Source: CAWCTB01 sp963798275
GTDB taxonomy: Bacteria; Acidobacteriota; Terriglobia; Terriglobales; Acidobacteriaceae
Reading direction: 5' to 3'
NCBI GenBank assembly: GCA_963798275.1
Contig: CAWCTB010000017.1
Coordinates: 173,835 to 237,834 of the forward strand
DNA length: 64,000 nucleotides
Part shown: piece by piece, positions 46,483 to 55,596 of the stretch
Position numbering within the stretch: position 1 is the stretch's first letter
Layout of the letters: the number at the start of each line of letters is the position of its first letter
Translations under genes and position numbers: made by a program
Notes under the pieces: generated by a model
What the model saw: the letters and a program-made list of their open reading frames with translations, nothing else
Databases searched by the model: none
What the model was told of the DNA's origin: nothing

Positions 46483-47022
46483 TTACTTAGCCTGCTGGGT
46501 CTCCTCAATAGACTTTAGCAGTGCAGCACTGTCAATCCCTTTTGCCGCTAATTTATCAGTTAACTGGACGATGTGCCACTCAAGCTTCTTAGTTTCTGTC
46601 TCGTAGTTCCATAATTGTCTGAGAAAAGCTGATGTAAACCAAAAAATAATGGCTGAGAAAAGAAAAATGGAGAATATGATTAAGTCGAGAAATAAATTTC
46701 GATAAGTTTGGGGCATAGAGGGCCGGAGGAAGGCCATAATTGTGGCGGCGATAAAAAATACCGCGGCACCGGAAAAGCTGGTAGCGACCAACAGTACTAG
46801 TTGATATGGATTTCCGCGACAGTTCTGTAGGGCAACAAGTGTGGTTTTGGCACTGGCAAGGCGAGACTTCAAAAGCCAAATATTAAGGGCTTGAGGGGGT
46901 ATTGAGAAAAATATTCGAATATCGCGAGCAAAAATTGAAGCAAGAATCGTGACAATATACAAGGCGGTTTGATACGGATGGTCCCACATCCAGTGGAGGG
47001 GCCATGAGATGAAATGGGGCAT
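46483..47022 (-). CDS. Membrane protein in a low-GC islet
   Basis: A 179-residue protein with about four TM helices (TALYIVTILASIFARDIRIF; QLVLLVATSFSGAAVFFIAA; LFLDLIIFSIFLFSAIIFWF) and a C-terminal coiled-coil-like stretch (LWNYETETKKLEWHIVQLTD). Codon use and base composition are clearly more AT-rich than neighbours, suggesting recent acquisition. No family recognised. Confidence 0.65.
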   Translation of the reverse strand: MPHFISWPLHWMWDHPYQTALYIVTILASIFARDIRIFFSIPPQALNIWLLKSRLASAKTTLVALQNCRGNPYQLVLLVATSFSGAAVFFIAATIMAFLRPSMPQTYRNLFLDLIIFSIFLFSAIIFWFTSAFLRQLWNYETETKKLEWHIVQLTDKLAAKGIDSAALLKSIEETQQAK

Positions 47023-47682
47023 AATGCCGCCACTATACCATTGTCAACGTCTCCACTGCGGGCCAGAGTGCCTTTTTCAGTAACATGGCCGGGGGGATCC
47101 CTGGCCGGAGCGGGGGAGCAAGCGGAGGTTGACACCCTATTTGTGTCGCCACCGACAGGGCGACGCCTCCAAGCGGCTCAGCGAGATACCCCACGGAATT
47201 CCCGGCGGCAACCCTATCGGGAGAATGCCGGGTGCCCCACACAAGCTTCCTTTGCTTGTGTGGGTCCGTTTCTTGCTCGCGACAAAACACAACTGCTTCG
47301 GGAACTATTCTCATTACAACTTTATTAATCCCACTTCCGTCATACCTCCGCCTCCCAAATCACAGACTCTCCCCTCGACCCTCCCTACTCTCAAGACTGG
47401 AGAACCATGCCCGGACGCTCGCCACCCGTCGCCGCTTCGCTAGTGTCGCCCGAAAATTCGTGGAATAACTCGGTGTTGTTTGAAAGGGCACGGCCTTCAG
47501 CCGTGCCGTAATCGTGCCGGCGGAGATCCGGCTTTAGGCGCTGAGGTAAAGACGTTTCTCACAATCCAGTTCCCAGTTACTAATCACCAGCAACCGGCCA
47601 CCCGCAACGGTCTTTTCTGACAGACTGACCGCTGACAGCTTCTTCTCCACTCGAAACTTGAAACTCGAAGCTTGAGAATTGA
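47023..47682. repeat. Intergenic with several dispersed repeats
   Basis: A further GGTGCCCCACACAAGC hairpin (47230-47266), an intact GGCACGGCCTTCAGCCGTGCC hairpin (47487-47507) followed by CCGGCTTTAGGCG, and a CTCGAAACTTGAAACTCGAA simple repeat (47649-47669). No gene. Confidence 0.7.
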
Positions 47683-48153
47683 TTAGAACGGCGAGAAGCT
47701 CAGCGTCTTGTCGGATTTCTCCACCCAAATATGGGCTTTCTGGCCGATGCGCTGATTGATCGTCACCACCACCACCACGCCGCTGCTGCCGATGTCGATG
47801 GTCGTGGCATTGCCGCCGCTGGGGATGGCCACTCCGTCAATGTGGTGGCTCTTGATGATGCCCCACTCACCGCCCGGCCCCCAGTCCTTCATGAACTCGG
47901 GGAAGGGATAGCGCGCGTACTTCTCGGGATGCTGCTTCCAGTCCGGATCGTTCATCCAGACGGCATAGGCCTCTTCGAATTTCTGCTGCTCCAGCGCGGT
48001 GAAGAACTTGTCCACCTGGCGCTCCTCCTGCCAGTAGCGGAAATGCCAGGCCAGATAGCCAAGCACCAATACCGCCACAATGATCGAGAGGATGACAATG
48101 CGCCGCTTGCGCGCCCGGGCAGCATCATACGGCTGCGCTTCGAACAGGGTCAT
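47683..48153 (-). CDS. Single-TM conserved hypothetical protein
   Basis: 156 residues: a basic N-terminus, a TM helix (RIVILSIIVAVLVLGYLAW) and an extracytoplasmic domain of NTF2/DUF4878-like look (FFTALEQQKFEEAYAVWMND; YPFPEFMKDWGPGGEWGIIK; IDIGSSGVVVVVTINQRIGQ). Function unknown. It lies ~110 bp downstream of the DUF4097 gene on the same strand. Confidence 0.7.
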   Translation of the reverse strand: MTLFEAQPYDAARARKRRIVILSIIVAVLVLGYLAWHFRYWQEERQVDKFFTALEQQKFEEAYAVWMNDPDWKQHPEKYARYPFPEFMKDWGPGGEWGIIKSHHIDGVAIPSGGNATTIDIGSSGVVVVVTINQRIGQKAHIWVEKSDKTLSFSPF

Positions 48154-48264
48154 GACGCTACCAGTTTACTCGCGTTGGCAATCTGAACCGGCCGTAGCGC
48201 ACATCAGAAGCGAGCCGAAGCCTGCCTGTCGAAAAGTCTCTAGCCGCGCCGAGCCATTCGCCGC

Positions 48265-49050
48265 TCAATACTTGCTGATGTGAATGCCGCCGTCTCCGGT
48301 CGCAATCTCCAGCAGTGGCCCGCCGCCATTCAGCTTGCCGCGAACGTGCGAGCGCTCGATGCTGCCATTGACGGTTACGGGCATGTCGAGCGTGATGTGG
48401 CCATCGCCGGTGTGGGCGTAGAGTTCGGCCGCGAGATCCTGCGGCAGACGCGCTTCGACCCGGCCATCGCTGGTGTGGATCAGCCAACCGTTGCTCAGTT
48501 TCGAGCCGGGTCGTGCAGTGAAGTCCACGTGGCCATCGCCGGTGCGAAGCGCAACCCCGGAGAAGATACCATCGGCGGTGATATGCCCATCGCCGGTATG
48601 CGCGTCGAGCGAGCCCTGGAAGTTCTGCACTTCGATGCGGCCGTCACCGGTATCGAGCTTCGCCGTGCCCGAAATGCCGTCCACCTTGATGTGGCCGTCG
48701 GCCGAGTGCAGGTCAAGGGCGGTTTGCGGGGGGACCTGGACTTCCACCCGCGCCCGGCGGTAACTCATGCCGAAGTGAACCCCCCACTGGTTAGGCAGGT
48801 GAACCTGCAGGTCGACGTGATCGCCATCCTGGTGTTCGGTAACCCGGACATCGCCCTGGGGGTACCCTTCGCTGACGACGTGCGCCACGATGGCCTTGCC
48901 GACTCCGCCGGTGATTTCGATGGCGGCATCGTTGGTTTCGACCCGCAGCGAGGGCTTGTCACCGACCTGGTAGGTCTTGTTCCACTCTTCCGCATAGGCG
49001 GAGAGCGACAGGAGGAAAAGGCAGGAGAGGATCAGAGAGATTTTGCGCAC
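48265..49050 (-). CDS. Exported DUF4097 beta-helix-like repeat protein
   Basis: A signal peptide (ISLILSCLFLLSLSAYAEEW) precedes a DUF4097 putative adhesin-type region. At least seven copies of a short motif (S/T)-(A/G/S)-D-G-(H/R/G)-(I/V) recur every ~20-25 residues (SADGHIKV, TGDGRIEV, TGDGHITA, TGDGHVDF, TSDGRVEA, TGDGHITL, TGDGGIHI), suggesting a stacked beta-solenoid. Start chosen as GTG 49050, seven bases after GAGGAG, rather than ATG 49071. Confidence 0.85.
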   Translation of the reverse strand: MRKISLILSCLFLLSLSAYAEEWNKTYQVGDKPSLRVETNDAAIEITGGVGKAIVAHVVSEGYPQGDVRVTEHQDGDHVDLQVHLPNQWGVHFGMSYRRARVEVQVPPQTALDLHSADGHIKVDGISGTAKLDTGDGRIEVQNFQGSLDAHTGDGHITADGIFSGVALRTGDGHVDFTARPGSKLSNGWLIHTSDGRVEARLPQDLAAELYAHTGDGHITLDMPVTVNGSIERSHVRGKLNGGGPLLEIATGDGGIHISKY

Positions 49051-49235
49051 AAAAAATGCTCCTCGCCGCAATGGTACGGAGAGGAGCTCAAGTTTGTTCC
49101 CTGCGAAAGGAGGTCATCTCTGCGGTGCCGGGGGCATGCGGTTCCAGCGGAGAGGAAGCCACTGCATGCCCCTTCAAGCATCGCTCCCTGCTGAAGAAAT
49201 AGACGGAGACCCCACGAAAGGGTTAGCGAAACGAC

Positions 49236-50429
<1,194 letters not shown>

Positions 50430-50556
50430 AAGTGCAGTGTAAATCGGAGTTGCGGCGACAACGGGGAGGAGTGCCGACAAACTCAACAGCAACCAGCACG
50501 GAATCTCGGCCAGAAGTGGTCAGCGCTCCGCGGGAGAGTTCGGAAACTACTTCAAC

Positions 50557-50889
50557 TTATGCCGCAGATTGGTGGGGTTGAATCTTTTCGATCGTACGAC
50601 TCAGCTGGGCGCGTGCCTTGGCCAACTCGTAGGCGCTCTGCAGATTCATCCAGAACTCAGGTGAAGTACCAAAGAACCGCGCCAGCCGCACTGCCATGTC
50701 GGCACTAATACCGCGTTTCTTAAGGATGATGTCGTTCACTGTCTGCGGCTTGACCGCGAGCGACTTTGCCAGCCGGTATCCGGTAATTTCCATCGGCCGG
50801 AGAAATTCCTCCCGGAGAATCTCGCCTGGATGAATGGTCCATGCGGGGCCCTTGCGCCGGACAAGTGTCATTTTGTTGTCTCTCGTCAT
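50557..50889 (-). CDS. higA: HigA-type antitoxin
   Basis: A 110-residue XRE-family antitoxin: GPAWTIHPGEILREEFLRPM, HTH TGYRLAKSLAVKPQTVNDII, then DMAVRLARFFGTSPEFWMNL. It neutralises the HigB toxin encoded 10 bp upstream and represses the operon. ATG 50871 is an alternative start. Confidence 0.93.
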   Translation of the reverse strand: MTRDNKMTLVRRKGPAWTIHPGEILREEFLRPMEITGYRLAKSLAVKPQTVNDIILKKRGISADMAVRLARFFGTSPEFWMNLQSAYELAKARAQLSRTIEKIQPHQSAA

Positions 50890-50898
50890 TGCTGTGTT

Positions 50899-51183
50899 CT
50901 AGTGATGGTTCGTGATTTCGACCTCATAGGCGTCACCGTCTTTCCATACAAAACAGACTCGAGACTGATCGTTGATCCGAAGCGCGTGCTGTCCGCGGCG
51001 GTCGCCTTCGAGACGGTGGAGCCGGTTTGCGGGCGGAACCTTGAGATCTTCCAGTCGTGCTGCCGCATCCAGCATCTGCAATTTGCGACGGGCAACTTTT
51101 CGAAGATCCGCCGGAGGCCACTTTGACGCTTTGCCCGTTTCCCACAACCTCCGAGTTTCACGATCAGCGAACGACTTGATCAC
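50899..51183 (-). CDS. higB: HigB/RelE-type mRNA interferase toxin
   Basis: A 94-residue toxin: FADRETRRLWETGKASKWPP, RKLQMLDAAARLEDLKVPPA, LHRLEGDRRGQHALRINDQS and VCFVWKDGDAYEVEI, the standard HigB pattern. It cleaves mRNA at the ribosome. It starts with GTG 51183. Toxin-first order is typical of higBA. Confidence 0.92.
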   Translation of the reverse strand: MIKSFADRETRRLWETGKASKWPPADLRKVARRKLQMLDAAARLEDLKVPPANRLHRLEGDRRGQHALRINDQSRVCFVWKDGDAYEVEITNHH

Positions 51184-51210
51184 TGAGGTAGAGCATAAAC
51201 GCCCTAAGTG

Positions 51211-51227
51211 GTCATGTTAAGCATGAC
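51211..51227 (-). promoter_or_regulatory. Putative HigA operator
   Basis: Perfect inverted repeat GTCATG-TTAAG-CATGAC, 28 bases upstream of the higB start. The position and symmetry fit binding by a dimeric HigA repressor. Confidence 0.6.
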
Positions 51228-51252
51228 TACATGCGTGCCATGATGGATCAGG

Positions 51253-52002
51253 TTATTTCGACCGCAGGCCGTTCTTCAGTTCCTCAGCGGCCTGGTGCAT
51301 GCTCGCGACGGTGCCGAGGTCGCGCCAGTAATACTCATCGGCGCGGAAGGCGAGAATTCTCTCCTGGTGGGCAGCGAGGCGCAGGTAGGTTTCGATGATG
51401 GAGAATGCGCCTTCTTCCGTCATCATCGCCAGCAGGTGGGGTGAGATCACGTGGATGCCGGAAAATGCCAGCGCTTGTAGTGACTCCGCAGGACGGGCCA
51501 TCTCGGTTCGTTGTTCCCGCTCGAAGCGGCGCCCGCAAAGCTGGCCGTGCCGGTCGAAGAGCAGGTAGCGCGAACTCTTCCGCTGTTGCACGGCAAGTGT
51601 CGCCAGCGTCTGTTGTTCGCTGTGGAATCGCAGCATGCGGGCGAGATCGATGGTGGTGAGGACATCTACGTTGTGCAGCAGGAAAGGCTGGTCGCGCTCG
51701 CGGGAATTTTCGAGGAAGAACCAGGCGGCCTTTTTCAAGCCGCCGCCGGTATCGAGCAGAACGTCTTCACGCGAAATTTCAATCCGCATGCCGAAATTGT
51801 TGCGAGCTTGCAGGTAGTCCTGAACCATGCCGGCAAAGTGATGCAGGTTGACGATCACCTCGCCGATGCCGAAGGCGCGCAGGCGGGAGAGTGCGATCTC
51901 CAGCAGGGTGCGGCCTTCGATTTCCACCAGCGCCTTGGGGTGATCGTCGGTGAGCGGGCGCAAGCGCGTCCCGAGCCCGGCTGCCAGGATCATGGCTTTC
52001 AT
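51253..52002 (-). CDS. murU: Sugar-1-phosphate nucleotidyltransferase, MurU-like
   Basis: A 249-residue enzyme with the N-terminal signature AMILAAGLGTRLRPLTDDHP and KALVEIEGRTLLE, metal-site region LLHNVDVLTT and C-terminal YYWRDLGTVASMHQA. Its short length matches MurU, the UDP-MurNAc-forming step of murein recycling. Its ATG overlaps the stop of the kinase-RapZ gene upstream (ATGA), so the two are translationally coupled. AmgK-MurU pairs do consecutive steps in other bacteria, supporting this assignment; a mannose-1-phosphate guanylyltransferase is the main alternative. Confidence 0.8.
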   Translation of the reverse strand: MKAMILAAGLGTRLRPLTDDHPKALVEIEGRTLLEIALSRLRAFGIGEVIVNLHHFAGMVQDYLQARNNFGMRIEISREDVLLDTGGGLKKAAWFFLENSRERDQPFLLHNVDVLTTIDLARMLRFHSEQQTLATLAVQQRKSSRYLLFDRHGQLCGRRFEREQRTEMARPAESLQALAFSGIHVISPHLLAMMTEEGAFSIIETYLRLAAHQERILAFRADEYYWRDLGTVASMHQAAEELKNGLRSK

Positions 52003-53427
52003 GGCTGCAGGCTTTCCAGTTCGCGATGGCATACCACCACGTCCACGCCGTTTCTCCCGCGTAAGCGCTCAGCTAGCTGCTCTGCCAGGAAGACCGAACG
52101 GTGCTGGCCTCCGGTGCAGCCGAATGCCACGGTCAGGCTGCGGAAGCCGCGGCTCTGGTAGCTGGCGATGCTGGCCTCCACCAGCGCAGAGCGCATTGGC
52201 GAGAAACTGGTGCACGCTCTCCTGCTCGTTCAGGTAGTCAATGACCGGCGCGTCTTTGCCGGTGAGGGTTGTGAACCTTTCCTCGCGCCCGGGATTGGGA
52301 AGGCTGCGCGCATCGAAAACGAATCCGCCGCCGTGCCCGGCGTCGTCCTTCAGCGGCCCGCGGTGGAAGGAGAAGCTGTTGATGCGGACTGTCAGCTTTT
52401 CCGAGGTGGAGGCGATGTTCTGCAGTTTCTCCGAGGCGATCATGCAGGTGAACGCTTCCATCAGCGACGGCAGAGCGATGGGAAGGGTTATGTTATGCAG
52501 CAGCCAGCGGATGTTCTTCAGCGCGTAGGGCACGCTCTGCAGAAAATGCGGCTTGCCCTCGTAGAAGCCGCGAAAACCGTACGCTCCCAACGCCTGCATG
52601 ATGCGAATGTAGACGAAGGCATAGTAATGCTGCAGGAAGGCGTCGCGCTGAAGCGGCAGGTGGGTGGCCAGTGCGTCGAGATAATCGTCGAGCAACTGCT
52701 GGCGCAGTTGCGGCGGCAGGTCGGCCTTGGCATCGAACAACAGCGACGCGATGTCGTATTGCAGCGCGCCCTTGCGCCCGCCCTGGTAGTCCAGGAAATA
52801 AGGATTGCCGTCCACCAGCATCACGTTGCGCGACTGGAAATCGCGATACAGAAAATAGTCGCGGTCGGCGGTCAGCAGGAATTTGGTCAGGCGGGCGAAA
52901 TCGTTTTCCAGCGCCTGCTCGCTGAAGGGGACGCCGGCGAGCTTGAGGAAATAGTACTTGAAGTAGTTCAGGTCCCAGGCGATGGACTGGCGATCGAAGC
53001 TGGTCCGCGGATAACAGACCTTGTAGTTCACGCCGTTGCGCACCTCGACCTGAAAGCGCGGCAGAATGCGCACCACCTCTTTGTAGGTCGCGACCACGCC
53101 GCGAGCAATGTCTTCGCCATCGCGATGGTTGGAGAGATAGTCGTAAAGCGTGGTGTCGCCCAGGTCTTCTTCGAGATACGCGCCGTGGCTCAGGTCTTCC
53201 CCATAAATTTCCGGCACCGGAAGGCCGTGGCGGCGAAAGCAGCGGGAGAATTCGAGGAAGGCGACATTTTCTTCGCGCACGCCATACAGCACTCCGATCG
53301 CCGTGGAGGTGTCGTTGGCGAGGCGGATGATATTGCGACCCGAGCCGCCCAGACCGCCCTGCAGCGGCTGCACGCGCGTGGGCAACGAATTGAAGTGTTC
53401 CTCGAAGAGCCGGTGGAGAGCGTTCAT
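51999..53427 (-). CDS. AmgK-like sugar kinase fused to a RapZ C-terminal domain (one frameshift)
   Basis: Residues ~1-330 form an aminoglycoside-phosphotransferase-fold kinase: LQGGLGGSGRNIIRLAN, HGAYLEEDLGDTTLYDYL, catalytic loop FLYRDFQSRNVML and YFLDYQGGRKGALQYDIASL. Residues ~365 on match the RapZ C-terminal domain: FVFDARSLPNPG, LTGKDAPVIDYL and, after an extra base at about 52200, SLTVAFGCTGGQHRSVFLAE. In E. coli the CTGG-HRSV loop lies in the GlcN6P-binding region of RapZ; the RapZ ATPase domain is absent here. With murU overlapping downstream, the kinase is probably AmgK-like (MurNAc/GlcNAc C1 phosphorylation). Confidence 0.82.
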
Positions 53428-54047
53428 AAAGGTTGCTGGGCGAATACAGTGTATGCGATGGGGCGTAGCAGGAAAGGGAACAATCGAAGCAGGGGTACCG
53501 CCACTCCTCTAGTACTGCAGGAGTTAACATTGCCTTTTTGGTTATCCGACTCGTCTTCGGGGGTATCCCCCTCCCCCTACCTATTCCTAAAATCCTGAAA
53601 ACAATGGTTCCAGTTTGAAATTGGTCGGCAAAATATTGAGCGAGTAGTAGTTAAAGGTCAAAATATTCCGGACAAAGGACTTAGAGGAATAGTTTGCACA
53701 ATACCTAGTGCATATCGCGAGACGGGAGTAACTCTTCCGTTAGCCTTTTTCCGAGCGCTGCAGATTGTCAAAGAGCCGCTTTGCCGCTTCCGCGCTAGCG
53801 GAGCGGGAGCGGACACACCACTACGCCGTGCCCACCACGGCAAGCTAACAGAACGGTTCTGCGAGCACAAGATAACGAAAGGACATGTACTTTGGTAATG
53901 GGTCTGTCAACTACCGGTCCCCGGTCCCCGGTTGCTGAATGCTGATTCGCTCGTGCAGCCTTGGGGAAGACGCTTGTATCGAGCGATCAATCCACGCCCA
54001 CGGTGCGCTGCCGATGCGACGAAGGTCAGGTGATCGGCCGCTCGCCC
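53428..54047. other. Intergenic, no gene seen
   Basis: About 620 bases without a supported gene. There is a GGGGGTATCCCCC palindrome near 53559-53571 and an AT-richer stretch at 53600-53680 with two AAAATATT words. A frame at 53658-53870 has no recognisable product. Confidence 0.45.
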
Positions 54048-54314
54048 TCAACGATAGACTTTGCTGCGGTGCGCGATTGCCAAGACCAGCACCACGAGCC
54101 GCTCGTCTTCCAGCTTGCAGATGGCGCGGTAATCTCCGATGCGGTATCGCCAAAGGCCGCCCTTGTCGCCGGTCAATGCCTTGCCTAGTTGTCGCGGGTC
54201 TTCTGCCGCCATTACTCGCGAACGAAAGTAGGTGAGAATGCGCTGTTGCGTGGGGCGATCCAACGCGCGGATCTGCCTTGCTGCCGACCGCTGAAACTCA
54301 ATCGTCCAGGCCAA
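54048..54314 (-). CDS. RelE/ParE-family toxin
   Basis: An 88-residue toxin: WTIEFQRSAARQIRALDRPT, DPRQLGKALTGDKGGLWRYR and IGDYRAICKLEDERLVVLVL, ending AHRSKVYR. RelE-like members cut mRNA and ParE-like ones act on gyrase; the basic C-terminus ending in Arg-x-x-x-Tyr fits RelE better. Its start overlaps the antitoxin stop by 17 bases. Confidence 0.9.
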   Translation of the reverse strand: MAWTIEFQRSAARQIRALDRPTQQRILTYFRSRVMAAEDPRQLGKALTGDKGGLWRYRIGDYRAICKLEDERLVVLVLAIAHRSKVYR

Positions 54315-54510
54315 GTTCGCGCTCCAACTCGTCTAACGAAATCCGCGGCTCCTTGCGCTCCAGGGCGGCGATTCCCAACAAATAGTCCTCGCGATCTTCG
54401 AGATACTGGCGGATGGCGAGCTTGGCGTAGTAGCTCTTGCTGCGCCCGGTTTCCTTCGCCAGACGCTCCAGACGCTTCTCTAATTCCGGCTCCAGCCGAA
54501 TGCCTAACAT
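54298..54510 (-). CDS. Ribbon-helix-helix antitoxin
   Basis: A 70-residue antitoxin. The N-terminal RHH domain (MLGIRLEPELEKRLERLAKE; TGRSKSYYAKLAIRQYLED) binds DNA, and the C-terminal acidic helix (ISLDELERELGLDD) would wrap the toxin. First gene of the pair, overlapping the toxin gene. Confidence 0.9.
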   Translation of the reverse strand: MLGIRLEPELEKRLERLAKETGRSKSYYAKLAIRQYLEDREDYLLGIAALERKEPRISLDELERELGLDD

Positions 54511-54530
54511 GGAATCCCTCGGGAATTAGA

Positions 54531-54548
54531 TGTTAAACATGTTAAACA
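54531..54548 (-). promoter_or_regulatory. Putative antitoxin operator: tandem TGTTAAACA
   Basis: Two adjacent 9-bp direct repeats TGTTAAACA start 20 bases upstream of the antitoxin start. Tandem sites suit cooperative binding by ribbon-helix-helix dimers. Confidence 0.6.
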
Positions 54549-54573
54549 ATGTCAGCAAGGAAGAAAATTGCGG

Positions 54574-55524
54574 CTACAGGATCTTCTTTCCGAACGCCGA
54601 CAATGCCAGCTCGACCGCCAATTCCGCGGTCTGGTTGCGCTCGTCGAGTACCGGGTTCACTTCCACGATTTCGAAGCTCAGCATGCGTCCGTGGTCGGCG
54701 ATGATCTCCATGGCGAGGTGCCCTTCGCGATAGGTGGCTCCGCCCCAGACGGGCGTACCTACGCCGGGGGCATCTTCGGGATCGATCCAGTCCATGTCGA
54801 GCGAGACGTGGTAGCCGACGGTACCGCGTCCCGCAAGGCGCAGGGCCTCTTCCATCACGGCGCGCATGCCGCGCTCGTCGATGTCGCGCATGGTGAAAAC
54901 GTGAATGCCCGCCCGGCGAATATTTTCGCGCTCCACCTTGTCGACGTCGCGGATTCCCACCAGCACGCAATTGTCGGGTTGCACCTTGGGACTAAAGCCA
55001 AACAGATCGCTGAGGGGCGAATGGAACAGCCCCATGATGGCGCCCAGGGGCATGCCATGCACGTTGCCGCTGGGGGAAGTGTCGGGCGTGTTGATGTCGC
55101 TGTGGGCGTCGATCCAGAGCAACCCGATCCGCTGTTTCGAGCGGCGATAGAACTCGGCGACGCCGGAGACCGTTCCCATGGCAATCGAATGGTCGCCGCC
55201 AAGGACGACGGGGATCTTTCCCGCCTCCAGGGTTTTCACCACCAACTCGGCTTCTTTCGAACAGGTTTCAGTAATCTCGTTGAGGTACTTGGCGCGGGGA
55301 TCGCCTTCCGCGCGGGTCTCGGCCATGGCGACAGAAATGTTGCCGCAGTCCTGCACTTCGTAGCCAAGAGCTTCCAGCTTGCTTTCGAGGCCGGCCACGC
55401 GAACGGCCGAAGGGCCCATGTCAACGCCGCGGCGCGATTGTCCGAGATCGAGGGGAACGCCGATCAGCCGGATCTGCCGGGCTTCGATATTTTCCAGCGG
55501 TTTGGTAAATGGTGCGGTTGCCAT
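54574..55524 (-). CDS. rocF: Arginase
   Basis: A 316-residue ureohydrolase cleaving arginine to ornithine and urea. Binuclear manganese ligands are visible in VVLGGDHSIAMG, LLWIDAHSDINTP and VSLDMDWIDPEDAPGVGTPV; the N-terminal IRLIGVPLDLGQSRRGVDMG is arginase-type rather than agmatinase-type. It is followed upstream by pepD on the same strand, a peptide and amino-acid catabolism neighbourhood. Confidence 0.94.
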   Translation of the reverse strand: MATAPFTKPLENIEARQIRLIGVPLDLGQSRRGVDMGPSAVRVAGLESKLEALGYEVQDCGNISVAMAETRAEGDPRAKYLNEITETCSKEAELVVKTLEAGKIPVVLGGDHSIAMGTVSGVAEFYRRSKQRIGLLWIDAHSDINTPDTSPSGNVHGMPLGAIMGLFHSPLSDLFGFSPKVQPDNCVLVGIRDVDKVERENIRRAGIHVFTMRDIDERGMRAVMEEALRLAGRGTVGYHVSLDMDWIDPEDAPGVGTPVWGGATYREGHLAMEIIADHGRMLSFEIVEVNPVLDERNQTAELAVELALSAFGKKIL

Positions 55525-55596
55525 AATAGGTCTCTGTAGTGTGACGTTTCAGTGCCACGATGAAGTCAGTTCCGCGGAAAAGCCGTCGACGGCCAA

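Noticed and set aside
53658..53870. Small minus-strand frame between the kinase-RapZ gene and the RelE-type toxin
   Set aside because: No ribosome site, no recognisable motif, and composition like random intergenic sequence.
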